The position numbers were made by a program, and so were the translations under genes. This document shows, in pieces, positions 8,521-18,106 of a stretch of 49,134 nt of DNA; within the stretch, counting starts at the first letter, position 1, and the number at the start of each line of letters is the position of its first letter. Origin of the DNA: Bacteroidota bacterium (lineage in GTDB: Bacteria > Bacteroidota > Bacteroidia > Cytophagales > UBA9547); assembly GCA_004293915.1 (NCBI GenBank), contig RDZG01000060.1, forward strand, positions 1 to 49,134, read 5' to 3'. The notes under the pieces are model-generated. The model was not told the DNA's origin. It saw nothing but the letters and a program-made list of their open reading frames with translations, and ran no database searches.

Positions 8521-11514
8521 ATGTTTAAAAATATATTTTTTACAATTAGTTTTCTGATTTTTAGTTTTTCGATTGCACAAAACTCTCAATCGATTTCAAA
8601 CGAACCAACTTTACTATTTAGCGAAGCTGAGGAATATGTGTTTTTAGATAAATATTCGGCTGGATATGAGGCTTTTACATTATTTGCTAAAAAATATCCG
8701 AATGACATCAGAAATATTGATGCAAAATACTTTAGTGCATTTTGTGCACTAAACTTAAACTATACTAGTGCCGAAAAATTGATGCAAAAATTTGTGATTG
8801 ACTATCCAAACCATCCCAAAACCGTTTTTGCTAACTATGAAATTGGTTCTTATTTTTTTAGAAAAAAAAATTATACTAAAACAATCGAATATCTTTCTGA
8901 AGTTGATTTGTCGGTATTAAATGAATCAACAAAATTAGAATGCAATTTTAAATTGGCTTATGCTTATTTGAATACAAAAAGTTTTGATAAATCAGCTACC
9001 GTTTTTCATCGCATCAAAACATCAAAAAATAAATATCAATTTGCAGCAAATTATTATTTGGGATTTATTAATTATAAAAAAGAAAATTATTCAGAATCGG
9101 AAAATTATTTAAAAAAAGCAGCTGAAAATGAGGCATACAAAAATGTAGTGCCAACGCTGTTAGCAAATGTATTTTTGAAACAAAAAAAATATGATTCTGT
9201 AATTGTATATTCTGAAAAACAATTTGCAAATGGCTTAAATCCAAAAGGAAACGAAGAGCTTTATTTAATTTTGGCTGAGGCACATTATCAGAAAAAAAAC
9301 TGGGTAGAAACTGTAAATGCTTTTGATAAATATTTTTTATCAGGTTTACCAACTTCTGAACTTGTACTTTTTAAATATGGAGTTGCAAAATTCAAAACCG
9401 AAGATTACCAAAAAGCCATTCAAGTTTTGAAAAAAACTGCCGAAAAAAACGATACAATAGGGCAAAATTCTGCTTATTATTTGGGAATGTCGTGGCTCAA
9501 AATGGAAAATAAACTTTTTGCTTTTAATGCATTTAATCAATCTAGAAAAATGCAATTCAATAAAAATATTTCAAACCAATCGACATTAGAATATGTCAAA
9601 ATTGGTCTTGAAATGGAAAAATATACCGATATTCTTTCGGCTTGCAAAGAATATTTTTCCAAAAACGAAGATGAAAGTATTGTACATAATGAAATAAATG
9701 ATGTGCTGAGCGAAGTTTATTTGCATACCAACGATTATGCAACAGCCATAAAACATATCGAAAATTTAAAATCTAAATCGGGTAATACCAATAGAACGTA
9801 TCAATTAGTTACCTATTATTATGGTTTAGAGCAGTTTAACCAAGAAAAATATCAAACTGCGATTGAATCTTTAGAAAAAACAGTTGCAAATGATTACGAT
9901 AGAGAAACCACTGTTTCGGCACATTATTACTTAGCAGAAAGTTATGTTTTAAACAAAAATCCCGAAAAAGCAGAAGATCATTATCTAAAAGTAACTAGGC
10001 ATACTGCCAAAGTAAAACCCGAAATTTTTGCTCGAAGTTTTTATGGACTAGGTTATATTTATTTTAATAAAAAAGAGTACCCTAAAGCACTTATACATTT
10101 TAAAGATTATACAGACGAAGCCAAAAACGAAACTAATAAAACAATTTTAAATGACGGCTATATTCGTTATGCAGATTGTTTGTATGCAGCCAAAAAACTA
10201 AATTTAGCTCTCGAATTTTACGACAAACCAATAGCTAATAATGCAGTTTTTGATTTAGATTATTGCTACTTACAAAAAGGAATTATTTTGGCAGCATTAT
10301 ATAAAAACGAAGAAGCAAAATCAAAACTCAATATTATTTTGCAAAATTATCCTACATCAAATTATTATGATGATGCACTATATAATTTTGGTTTAATTGA
10401 TTTTGAAAACACAAATTATAACTCAGCAGTTACCGTTTTTACAAATATCATAAATGCTAAAAAATCAAGTATTTATGTGCCTTTAGCATTGCAAAAGCGT
10501 GCAATTGCTATGTATAACATGAAAAACTACGAACTTTCTGCACAAGATTATCAAACACTTTTGAGCGATTTTCCTACACACAAAGCTACTTCAAGTGCAG
10601 TTTTGGGATTGCAAGAAGCACTAACACAATTGGGTAGAACCGAAAAAATGGACACCCTTTTGCAAGCCTACAAAAACCAAAATCCAAATGACGAAAATAT
10701 CAAAAAAATAGAATTTGAAAATGCTAAAAACTTGTATTTCGAACAAAAATATCCGGATGCAATTTCAAAATTAACTAAATATATTTCGGATTACCCAACT
10801 TCTATTTATACATCAGATGCGACATATTTTTTGGCAGATGCTTATTTAAAAACAAATGATAAAATAAATGCAAAAACACAATTCCAAATAAATGTTAAAT
10901 CTGAAACTGGCAATTTTTACAATAAAAGTGTACAAAAATTAGCTGAAATAGAATTAGAAGAAAAAAATTATGAATTGTCAAAAAAACAATATCAAAAATT
11001 TGCTCAAATCGCAGCAAATAAAAAAGAACTTACCAATGCTTGGGCTGGATTAATGCAAAGCTATTTTGAATTGAAACAATATGATAGTTCATCGCATTTT
11101 GCAAATCAAATTCTTACAAATGGCTCTCCATCAGCTGCAATAGCAAATAAATCACTATTATTTTTAGGCAAAAATGCTTTAGCAGAACAAAAAGACAACG
11201 CAAAAGATTTTTTGATTAGTTGCATAAACCAAGCAACCGATCAAAGTGGTGCTGAGGCATCTTACATACTTGCAAATGAACTTTTTGAAGATAATGATTA
11301 TAAAAATTCACTCGAAATATTATTTGATTTAACTAAAAAATATAATTACTCAAAATGGATTGATAAATCATACAGTTTGATTGCCGATAACTATATAAAA
11401 ATGAATGAGTTATATCAAGCAAAAGCTACACTTTTGTCCATAATAGAAAAATCTAAAGACACACAAATAATTGAAATTGCAAAACAAAAACTAGAAAAAA
11501 TAGAAAACCAATAA
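8521..11514 (+). CDS. Large exported TPR protein
   Basis: A 997-aa protein with an N-terminal signal peptide (SFLIFSFSIAQ) and tetratricopeptide repeats over almost its whole length. Recurrent pairs such as YYLGFINYKKENYSES and YYLAESY with about 34-residue spacing mark the solenoid. It resembles the YbgF/BamD-like repeat proteins of the periplasm and probably scaffolds envelope proteins. It is the first gene of a seven-gene run; its TAA stop shares a base with the next ATG (TAATG at 11512-11516), so the beta-barrel gene is translationally coupled to it. No enzymatic motif is seen. Function is inferred only from repeats and context. Confidence 0.85.
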   Translation: MFKNIFFTISFLIFSFSIAQNSQSISNEPTLLFSEAEEYVFLDKYSAGYEAFTLFAKKYPNDIRNIDAKYFSAFCALNLNYTSAEKLMQKFVIDYPNHPKTVFANYEIGSYFFRKKNYTKTIEYLSEVDLSVLNESTKLECNFKLAYAYLNTKSFDKSATVFHRIKTSKNKYQFAANYYLGFINYKKENYSESENYLKKAAENEAYKNVVPTLLANVFLKQKKYDSVIVYSEKQFANGLNPKGNEELYLILAEAHYQKKNWVETVNAFDKYFLSGLPTSELVLFKYGVAKFKTEDYQKAIQVLKKTAEKNDTIGQNSAYYLGMSWLKMENKLFAFNAFNQSRKMQFNKNISNQSTLEYVKIGLEMEKYTDILSACKEYFSKNEDESIVHNEINDVLSEVYLHTNDYATAIKHIENLKSKSGNTNRTYQLVTYYYGLEQFNQEKYQTAIESLEKTVANDYDRETTVSAHYYLAESYVLNKNPEKAEDHYLKVTRHTAKVKPEIFARSFYGLGYIYFNKKEYPKALIHFKDYTDEAKNETNKTILNDGYIRYADCLYAAKKLNLALEFYDKPIANNAVFDLDYCYLQKGIILAALYKNEEAKSKLNIILQNYPTSNYYDDALYNFGLIDFENTNYNSAVTVFTNIINAKKSSIYVPLALQKRAIAMYNMKNYELSAQDYQTLLSDFPTHKATSSAVLGLQEALTQLGRTEKMDTLLQAYKNQNPNDENIKKIEFENAKNLYFEQKYPDAISKLTKYISDYPTSIYTSDATYFLADAYLKTNDKINAKTQFQINVKSETGNFYNKSVQKLAEIELEEKNYELSKKQYQKFAQIAANKKELTNAWAGLMQSYFELKQYDSSSHFANQILTNGSPSAAIANKSLLFLGKNALAEQKDNAKDFLISCINQATDQSGAEASYILANELFEDNDYKNSLEILFDLTKKYNYSKWIDKSYSLIADNYIKMNELYQAKATLLSIIEKSKDTQIIEIAKQKLEKIENQ

Positions 11515-13160
11515 TGATAGCTAAAAAGCATTATTTACTTACTTTTTTAATTCCAATTTCTTTATTTGCTCAATCGCCAGAGCCAATAAATCAATTAGAA
11601 AACACAGAAATAATTATAGAAAAAAGCAAAAAAATAGTTTTTCCAGAAATCAACAAACAATCAGAAAAAGCAAACATTAGCAAAAAACAAATCAATAATT
11701 TAGATGCTCCAAAATATCAATATAAAGAACATCCAACTTTATTGCCAAGTTTCGAACCAAAAATAAAAGTTCCAGCCATTAGAGAAGAAGAAAAAGTACA
11801 AAAATATCCATTTTTTTTGAGATTAGGCGGAGGAAACTACGCTACAAGTTTTGCCGAAGGCTATGTTGTTAGCAATCAAAACAAGCCATTTCAAGCATCT
11901 TTTCATGCAAAACATTTGGCTTCTGGCAATGGTCCAGTTGATTTTTCTGGCAATAGCATCAATAAATTAAAAGGAAATGCACGTTATTTATTTAAAAAAT
12001 CAATTTTAGCTTTCGATGCGGAATATTTGCGAAGAGGAAATCGGTTTTATGGTTATGGTTTAAATAAACCATCTGAAAATCAGAAAGATACAATTTACCA
12101 AGCCTACAATCAAATCAATTCAAATTTGAGTTTTTCAAAAAATGACACTACAAGTAAATTTCAATACCAATTTGAAACTGGAATAAATTATTTACAAGAC
12201 AAAAAATTTAGTAATAATGAGAATCAAATTTATTTAGGTACAAATTTATCTTACCAAATTGATGATTTTAGTGAATTAAAAATCAATACAAATTTCACAA
12301 ACATAATTTTCAATAAATCAAGCAGTTATAATCGTTCAATCTTCAATTTCAGACCAATTTATGAACGAATAATAAACGATAAATTAACAGTTAAAGGCGG
12401 ATTTAATATTGCATATTCTAGCGATACATCAAAGGAAGTTAAAAACGTTCGTTTTTTCCCTGTTTTAGGGGTAGAATATGCCGTTACAGAAAAACTAATT
12501 AGCTTTGCAACAATTGAAGGGGGAATTTTGAAAAATACGTTATCAGATTTTTCTGTTCAAAATCCACAACTTGAAAAAGATTTGAATCTTGCACATACCA
12601 ACGAAAAATTTAACGGAAAAATTGGAATTAAAGGAACACCAATTCGTTATTTTTATACGCATATTTCGGTTGGTTATCAAAATCAAAGTAATATTGGTTT
12701 GTTTGTGCCTTCAAATTTAGATTCTGCAAAATTTAACTTGAAATATGCAAATGGAACAATTTTTAATAACAATATCGAAATAAAATTTCAAAAGTCTCAA
12801 ACGTTTTCAATTGGTGTAAAAAGCAATTATAATTTATACAATTTTGCAGGAAACGAAAAGGCTTGGCACCGTCCATCAATTGAAGCATTATTATATATTA
12901 ACTATCAGTTTTTCAATAAGTTATCTTTTCAATTTGAAACATTTTACATAGGCGGAATAGAAGCCAAAAACTTTGTTTCTAATCGTGAAAAACAATTAAA
13001 TCCAATTATAGATTTAAACTTAAAAACCAACTATAAATTGAACGAACGATTAGCAATATTCTTGTATGTTTATAATATTTTAGGAAATAAATATGAACGT
13101 TTTGTAAATTATCCCGTAAAAAGTATTAATATCGTGGGAGGATTAACACTTTCATTTTAA
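11514..13160 (+). CDS. Outer-membrane beta-barrel protein without a plug domain
   Basis: Exported protein of 548 aa. It has a signal peptide ending LFAQ, a charged linker (about 25-110) with a proline-rich stretch, then alternating amphipathic strands to a C-terminal strand that ends in phenylalanine (GGLTLSF), typical of outer-membrane barrels. It looks like the barrel of a TonB-dependent receptor but no plug domain or TonB box is recognisable. It lies between the TPR gene (1-bp overlap) and the HU/SPOR gene (12 bp). The ExbB/ExbD/TonB genes downstream suggest it is energised by, or anchors, that complex. The specific cargo is unknown. Confidence 0.72.
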   Translation: MIAKKHYLLTFLIPISLFAQSPEPINQLENTEIIIEKSKKIVFPEINKQSEKANISKKQINNLDAPKYQYKEHPTLLPSFEPKIKVPAIREEEKVQKYPFFLRLGGGNYATSFAEGYVVSNQNKPFQASFHAKHLASGNGPVDFSGNSINKLKGNARYLFKKSILAFDAEYLRRGNRFYGYGLNKPSENQKDTIYQAYNQINSNLSFSKNDTTSKFQYQFETGINYLQDKKFSNNENQIYLGTNLSYQIDDFSELKINTNFTNIIFNKSSSYNRSIFNFRPIYERIINDKLTVKGGFNIAYSSDTSKEVKNVRFFPVLGVEYAVTEKLISFATIEGGILKNTLSDFSVQNPQLEKDLNLAHTNEKFNGKIGIKGTPIRYFYTHISVGYQNQSNIGLFVPSNLDSAKFNLKYANGTIFNNNIEIKFQKSQTFSIGVKSNYNLYNFAGNEKAWHRPSIEALLYINYQFFNKLSFQFETFYIGGIEAKNFVSNREKQLNPIIDLNLKTNYKLNERLAIFLYVYNILGNKYERFVNYPVKSINIVGGLTLSF

Positions 13161-13172
13161 GTAAGTTAAAGA

Positions 13173-14324
13173 ATGATTGAAAAATACATCAAAGAATTAC
13201 TTTTTAAAAACGACTTGGTAGCTATTCCAGGTTTCGGTTGCTTTGTATGTACGTATGCTGAGGCTGAGTTAAATGTGTTAAATAATAAACTATATCCTCC
13301 ATCAAAAAAAATAGCTTTTAATGAAAAAATTCATTCTGGAGATTCCGAAAATTTAGTTAGCTATATCGCTGAAAAAGAGCAAATTACAATTGAAGAATCA
13401 AAATCTTTATTATTTAGATTTTCTGGTGAAATTAAATACAAAATTAATACAGAAAAACAGTATGTTTTTGATGAATTAGGCAGGTTTTATACCTTAAAAG
13501 ACGGTTCACTTGCTTTCGAACAATTTATAAGATTTAATTATAACGAAGATAGTTTTGGATTGCCACAACTTTATATCAGACCAATTGATAAAAATGTTGT
13601 TGTAGAACCTTCTTTTACGCTTTTGAACGCTACAAACATATCAAATAACATGAACACAGAAACTAATTCTACCCCAAATCCTGAAATTAACGAAGATGAT
13701 TTGGAATATATTGAAGCCGTAGAAAAATCAAGTAGTGGTTTAACTTGGTATTATATAGCTGCTGTTTTTTCACTATTTTTTGTTTTGGGTACTGCCTATT
13801 ATTTGAATATGGACAAAGAAACCTATGCAATTGGTAGTTTTAATCCGTTATCTTTTCTAAAAGATGGAAATTCTGAAACCTTTTCAGACAAAGATGCTGA
13901 TATTTCCAAAAATAAATTATTGCCTGAAAATGCTGTTTCGTCAGAAGCCGAAGTAGTGCAAGAAACTGCTGAAACTACTGAATCAACACCAAATGAATCG
14001 GCTGCAGAAATTAAAGAACCTAAAAAAGTTTCGGCACCTAAAATTGAAAATACTGCACCAGAAATTGATTTATCAAATGCAATAACTTCTAAAACTGGAC
14101 GTTTTTATATAATTGTTGGAAGTTTTAAAAAATCTTCAACAGCACAAAATTTACTTAGCGATTTAACTTCAAATGGGTTAAATGCAAAAATTGTAGCTCA
14201 AGATGGAAATACAGAAACAGTGAGAGTTAGTGCTTCTGATTTTGATACCTACGAAGAAGCAAGTGCAAAGAAAACTGAAATTTCAACCCAAACTGGCACC
14301 GAAGCTTGGATTTTAAAATACTAA
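13173..14324 (+). CDS. HU-like (CCDC81-type) and SPOR domain membrane protein
   Basis: Inner-membrane protein of 383 aa. The N-terminal ~130 residues (IEKYIKELLFKNDLVAIPGFG onward) match the paired HU-like module of HU-CCDC81 family proteins in Bacteroidota. A transmembrane helix follows at about 191-211, then an acidic Glu/Thr/Ala-rich periplasmic linker, and a C-terminal SPOR domain from about 309 (GRFYIIVGSF), a fold known to bind denuded peptidoglycan. The topology puts the HU-like part in the cytoplasm and SPOR at the cell wall. It is 6 bp before exbB, so it belongs to the envelope operon. Whether the HU-like part binds DNA or protein is open. Confidence 0.85.
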   Translation: MIEKYIKELLFKNDLVAIPGFGCFVCTYAEAELNVLNNKLYPPSKKIAFNEKIHSGDSENLVSYIAEKEQITIEESKSLLFRFSGEIKYKINTEKQYVFDELGRFYTLKDGSLAFEQFIRFNYNEDSFGLPQLYIRPIDKNVVVEPSFTLLNATNISNNMNTETNSTPNPEINEDDLEYIEAVEKSSSGLTWYYIAAVFSLFFVLGTAYYLNMDKETYAIGSFNPLSFLKDGNSETFSDKDADISKNKLLPENAVSSEAEVVQETAETTESTPNESAAEIKEPKKVSAPKIENTAPEIDLSNAITSKTGRFYIIVGSFKKSSTAQNLLSDLTSNGLNAKIVAQDGNTETVRVSASDFDTYEEASAKKTEISTQTGTEAWILKY

Positions 14325-14330
14325 TATAAT

Positions 14331-15014
14331 ATGTTTTTACTCAATCTATTACAGATTACTACTGCAACAGAAACTTCAACTGAAATAGCTACACAAGTTA
14401 CAGATAATATTTCTCTTATTGAATTAATATCGAAAGGAGGAATTATAATGATTCCTATTTTTATACTTTCTTTACTAACATTTTATGTTGTTATCGAACG
14501 CTTTTTAACAATCAGAAAAGCAGCAGAAAAATCTGATGAATTATTATCAAAAATTAAGCTTGCTATTAAGTCAGGCGATTTGGCTTCTGCAAAACAAATT
14601 GCAAATACTAGTCAGACTGCAATTGGGGCTGTGTTGAGCAAAGGGGTTAATAAAATTGGGCAACCAACCAAACAAATAGAAGCTTCGATGGAATCAACTG
14701 GCAAACTCGAAGTAATGAAACTCGAAAAAAATCTAGGTATTTTGGGTATCATAGCTGCCATAGCTCCTATGTTGGGATTTGTTGGTACAATTTCGGGTGT
14801 AATCAAGATTTTTTATAATATTTCGTTGGCTGACAACATTAGTATTGGACTTATTGCTGGTGGTTTGTACGAAAAAATGGTTACAAGTGCCGCTGGTTTA
14901 ATTGTTGGTATGTTGGCACATATTGGCTATCATTATTTACATATTTTGTTAGAAAACGTGATTTTGAAAATGGAAACCACTTCGTTGGAATTTATTGAAA
15001 CCGTAAGCGAATAA
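14331..15014 (+). CDS. exbB: ExbB/TolQ-type proton channel subunit
   Basis: Inner-membrane subunit of the proton channel that drives TonB or TolA. The 227-aa protein has three membrane segments: about 34-54 (GGIIMIPIFILSLLTFYVV), about 137-160, and about 175-200. The central family motif around LGILGIIAAIAPMLGFVGT is present. It sits 3 bp before exbD and with it should form the ExbB5-ExbD2-like motor. The usual length and order support the call; ExbB versus TolQ cannot be separated by sequence alone, though the downstream partner is TonB-like. Confidence 0.92.
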   Translation: MFLLNLLQITTATETSTEIATQVTDNISLIELISKGGIIMIPIFILSLLTFYVVIERFLTIRKAAEKSDELLSKIKLAIKSGDLASAKQIANTSQTAIGAVLSKGVNKIGQPTKQIEASMESTGKLEVMKLEKNLGILGIIAAIAPMLGFVGTISGVIKIFYNISLADNISIGLIAGGLYEKMVTSAAGLIVGMLAHIGYHYLHILLENVILKMETTSLEFIETVSE

Positions 15015-15017
15015 AAA

Positions 15018-15422
15018 ATGAATTTTAGAAACCGAAAAAAAACACAAGTTCATGTAGAAACTTCTGCATTGAGCGATATAATGTTTTTTTTGATGCTATT
15101 TTTTTTAATAGCATCTACACTAGCAAATCCAAATGTTATTAAACTGCTTTTACCGCAAGCAAAAGCAGGTCAGACAGTTTCTAAGCAACAATTTAGTTTA
15201 ACGATTTCAAAAGACTTAAATTATTATATCAATCAAGATAAAAATCCGTTTTCTTTTAGTCAATTAGAACCCAAATTAGAAAGCATTTCGACTACAAATA
15301 CTGATGTTACTATTGTTTTAAAAGTAGATAAAAGTATTCAAGTACAAAATTTAGTTGATGTTTTAGCTTTAGGAAGTAAACTTAAAATCAAAATGATTTT
15401 AGCCACACAAGCCCCTAAATAA
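15018..15422 (+). CDS. exbD: ExbD/TolR-type proton channel subunit
   Basis: A 134-aa single-pass inner-membrane protein. The N-terminal cytoplasmic segment is basic (NFRNRKK), followed by a helix with the conserved proton-path aspartate Asp20 (SDIMFFLMLFF). The periplasmic domain has the ExbD fold pattern ending in repeated beta-alpha units (LKVDKSIQVQNLVDVLALG). It works with the ExbB-type protein 3 bp upstream and is followed after 1 bp by the TonB-like gene, indicating tight co-translation. Confidence 0.92.
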   Translation: MNFRNRKKTQVHVETSALSDIMFFLMLFFLIASTLANPNVIKLLLPQAKAGQTVSKQQFSLTISKDLNYYINQDKNPFSFSQLEPKLESISTTNTDVTIVLKVDKSIQVQNLVDVLALGSKLKIKMILATQAPK

Positions 15423-15423
15423 A

Positions 15424-16317
15424 ATGACTAGTTCGACACAAAATAAATCTACAGCCCTTGTAATCAGCATGTTTATACATCTGATTTTAATTTTATTTTT
15501 GTTCTTTTTTGTGTTGAAAACCCCAAATCCACCATTTGGAGGAGGACAAGGAGTGGTATTAAATCTTGGCTATGTAGACGAAGGCTCAGGCGAAGTTCAG
15601 ACACTTAATCCTGCATCGGACAATCCAAATACCGAAGAAATAAAACCAAATGATAATCCTTTAGAAACGCCAAATCAAGAACAACAAACACCTGATAATC
15701 AAAATAATAGCAGTGAAAATCTAGTAACTTCAACCGAAGAAAGTACTATAAAAACTGAACCAAATGCAAATGAGGGAATTGAAAAAACTGAAATAATTAA
15801 AAAAACTGAACCAAAAGAAATAAAGCCAAATCAAATAATAGAAAAAACAAATATTGAAACTAAAAATACCGAAAAAACAACAAATTCGGGATCGCAAACA
15901 AACGGAACAGCCACAGAAGGTGGAAATAATAATGGTGATAAAACAGGAAAAATAGGCGATCAAGGCAATCCTAATGGCGATATTAATGCAAAAGCACTGT
16001 ATGGAAATCCGGGAGAAGGCGGTGATGGAAAAGGCGGAAAAGGTGGTGCAGCACTCGATATGGCTGGTTGGAAATGGGAAAAACTACCCAAAATAAAAGA
16101 CGATAATGAAGATGAAAACGGTAAATTAGTTTTTCAGATTACAATTGACGAACAAGGAGAGATTATTTCTATCAAAACATTAGAAAAAACAGTTAGTCCT
16201 GCGGTAGAAAAACTGTATAAACAAGAAGTTGAGAAGCTCACTTTTTCAAAAACGGATGGAAAAATTCCACCAACTACTTCAACTGGCAAAATTACTTTTA
16301 TCATCAAAAGTAAATAA
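15424..16317 (+). CDS. TonB-like energy transducer
   Basis: A 297-aa periplasm-spanning transducer. A short cytoplasmic start precedes a transmembrane helix (about 11-32). The long linker is rich in Glu, Lys, Thr, Asn and Pro, with a glycine-rich end (GEGGDGKGGKGGA). The C-terminal domain from about residue 225 (KLVFQITIDEQGEIISI) follows the TonB C-terminal pattern. The family transmits proton-motive force from ExbBD to outer-membrane receptors. Unlike classical TonB the linker is acidic/basic rather than pure Pro-Lys. It ends the ExbB-ExbD-TonB set; folC follows after 28 bp. Confidence 0.82.
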   Translation: MTSSTQNKSTALVISMFIHLILILFLFFFVLKTPNPPFGGGQGVVLNLGYVDEGSGEVQTLNPASDNPNTEEIKPNDNPLETPNQEQQTPDNQNNSSENLVTSTEESTIKTEPNANEGIEKTEIIKKTEPKEIKPNQIIEKTNIETKNTEKTTNSGSQTNGTATEGGNNNGDKTGKIGDQGNPNGDINAKALYGNPGEGGDGKGGKGGAALDMAGWKWEKLPKIKDDNEDENGKLVFQITIDEQGEIISIKTLEKTVSPAVEKLYKQEVEKLTFSKTDGKIPPTTSTGKITFIIKSK

Positions 16318-16323
16318 GCTATC

Positions 16324-16345
16324 TTTATGAGCAAAACCTCATAAA
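16324..16345 (+). promoter_or_regulatory. Hairpin directly before the folC start
   Basis: TTTATGAG (16324-16331) pairs with CTCATAAA (16338-16345) across a 6-nt loop and ends one base before the folC ATG. It would overlie the ribosome-entry region and could moderate folC translation relative to the upstream operon. The stem is mostly A-T, so stability is modest. Confidence 0.35.
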
Positions 16346-17641
16346 ATGACTTTTAAAGAAGCAACAGATTATCTATTTACACAATATCCTGCTTTTACAA
16401 ATGTAGGTGCAAGTGCCTATAAACCAGGGCTTGAGAACATTAAAAAGCTCTGTAAACTGCTTGGAAATCCACAAAAAAAATTCAAATCCATACATATTGC
16501 TGGCACAAATGGTAAAGGGAGTACTTCGCATATTTTAGCTACCATTTTACAACTTTCGGGATATAAAACGGGGCTTTTTACCTCGCCTCATTTAAAATCT
16601 TTTACTGAGCGAATTAGAGTTAATGGCGTTAATATTCCAGAAGCTAAAATTATTGAGTTTATAACTAGTTATAAATCTGATTTAGAGGCAATTAAACCAT
16701 CTTTTTTTGAGATTACTACTGCCCTATCCTTTCAATATTTTGCCGAACAAAATGTAGAAATTGCGGTAATAGAAACAGGTTTGGGTGGCAGATTAGATAG
16801 TACAAATATTTTAAACCCAATTTTATGTGTAATCACAAATATAGGTTGGGATCACATGGACTTATTAGGAAATACAATCGAAAAAATTGCTATAGAAAAA
16901 GCAGGAATCATTAAAAAAAACACGCCAATTGTGATTTCAGAAAATCAGAAAGAAATAGAGCATGTATTTATCGAAAAAGCTAAAAACGAAAATGCACCAT
17001 TATATTGGTCTGATGAATACACAATTCATTTTAAAACTTATTTGCCACAAGGACAACGTATAGATATATACAAAAACCAAGAATTAATAGGCAAAGAAAT
17101 TGTGTGTGCTTTAGCAGGAAAATATCAATTAAAAAACCTAAAAGGGATTTTAAAAGCAGCCGAAATTGCAAAAAAAGAATGCGGATTAACTAAAATAAAT
17201 TTCCAAAATACTATTAAATCATTACTTGAAGTAAAAAATTATAATATATTGAAAGGCAGATGGCAAATACTAAAATATAAACCTTTACTTATAGTAGATA
17301 CTGGACATAATTTTGATGGAATAAAAGAAATTATAAGCCAAATAGAAAGTTATAAATATTTTCAACTTTGGATGATTTTAGGAATGGTAAAAGATAAAAA
17401 TCATCAAAAAATATTAGAAATTTTACCCAAAAGAGCAAAATACATTTTTTGCGAGCCACAAAGCCATAGAAAACTCGATGCCGAAAAACTGCTAGAAATG
17501 GCAAAAACTAATGGTTTAGAGGGTATAGTTATTAAAAATGTAAACGAAGCTATTAAATATGCCTTAAATATAGCCGAAACAAGCGATTTTATATTCGTTG
17601 GAGGTAGCAATTATGTAGTTGCTGAAATAAATGACTTGTAA
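16346..17641 (+). CDS. folC: Folylpolyglutamate/dihydrofolate synthase
   Basis: Cytosolic Mur-ligase-type enzyme that adds L-glutamate to dihydropteroate or folates with ATP. The P-loop is AGTNGKGSTSH at about residues 52-62; the ligase motif ETGLGGRLDSTN and the metal/ATP site region NIGWDHMDLLGNT follow, then the C-terminal lobe with VDTGHNFDG and GMVKDKNH. Length 431 aa fits. It closes the envelope operon; this neighbour relation is physical and need not imply a shared role. A TATG start is preceded by a small hairpin. Confidence 0.95.
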   Translation: MTFKEATDYLFTQYPAFTNVGASAYKPGLENIKKLCKLLGNPQKKFKSIHIAGTNGKGSTSHILATILQLSGYKTGLFTSPHLKSFTERIRVNGVNIPEAKIIEFITSYKSDLEAIKPSFFEITTALSFQYFAEQNVEIAVIETGLGGRLDSTNILNPILCVITNIGWDHMDLLGNTIEKIAIEKAGIIKKNTPIVISENQKEIEHVFIEKAKNENAPLYWSDEYTIHFKTYLPQGQRIDIYKNQELIGKEIVCALAGKYQLKNLKGILKAAEIAKKECGLTKINFQNTIKSLLEVKNYNILKGRWQILKYKPLLIVDTGHNFDGIKEIISQIESYKYFQLWMILGMVKDKNHQKILEILPKRAKYIFCEPQSHRKLDAEKLLEMAKTNGLEGIVIKNVNEAIKYALNIAETSDFIFVGGSNYVVAEINDL

Positions 17642-17703
17642 TGATTAATGATTAAAATTTCAATAATATAGTATTTATGAGCAAATATTATTTAAAATAA
17701 AAT

Positions 17704-17738
17704 ATTCTGAATTCTGAATTCTGAATTCTGAATTCTGA
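17704..17738. repeat. Heptamer tandem repeat (ATTCTGA)5
   Basis: Five perfect head-to-tail copies of the 7-bp unit ATTCTGA fill 17704-17738 between the convergent ends of folC and the XRE gene, followed by an almost pure A/T stretch to 17770. The unit is non-coding here. Such microsatellites are prone to length change; no function is apparent. Confidence 0.9.
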
Positions 17739-17761
17739 ATTAATATTTAATTATTAATTAA

Positions 17762-18106
17762 TTAATTATTAATTATTTTTTTCAATAAATCAGCTTTTTC
17801 TTTTAAGATTTCTAGTTCATGTTCTGATTTAATAATACTAGCATTAATATCTGATAATAAGTTAATTATAATCTGTTTTTGTATTTTATTATCTAAAATC
17901 ATTTCACCATTTCCTAATATTAGCCATTCGGGATTGATTTCTGGGCAGTTAAGAAGTATTTTTTGGATTACTTCCAAGCCTGGATTGTTTCGACCATTGG
18001 TAATATGCGTAATTATGGGCTGCGATACACCAATTTTAGCCGCAAAACTACTTTTATTATAGCCTAATTTTTCTATTAACTGATTGATTCTCAGGTTTAT
18101 TTCCAT
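17762..18106 (-). CDS. XRE-family helix-turn-helix repressor
   Basis: A 114-aa DNA-binding protein. The N-terminal helix-turn-helix spans about residues 5-65 (INQLIEKLGYNKSSFAAKIG, then VSQPIITHITNGRNNPGLEVI), followed by NPEWLILGNGEM as in phage-type repressors of Bacteroidota. The C-terminal ~35 residues (INASIIKSEHELEILKEKADLLKK) are a likely dimerising coiled coil. There is no peptidase domain. A -7 box TACTTTTG lies at 18123-18116 and the leader is very short. Five copies of CAWWTGTTAT upstream, one overlapping the start codon, look like its own operators, so autorepression is likely. Confidence 0.88.
   Translation of the reverse strand: MEINLRINQLIEKLGYNKSSFAAKIGVSQPIITHITNGRNNPGLEVIQKILLNCPEINPEWLILGNGEMILDNKIQKQIIINLLSDINASIIKSEHELEILKEKADLLKKIINN

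Noticed and set aside
11514-13160. Full TonB-dependent receptor
   Set aside because: No plug domain or TonB box is visible between the signal peptide and the barrel, and the length is too short.
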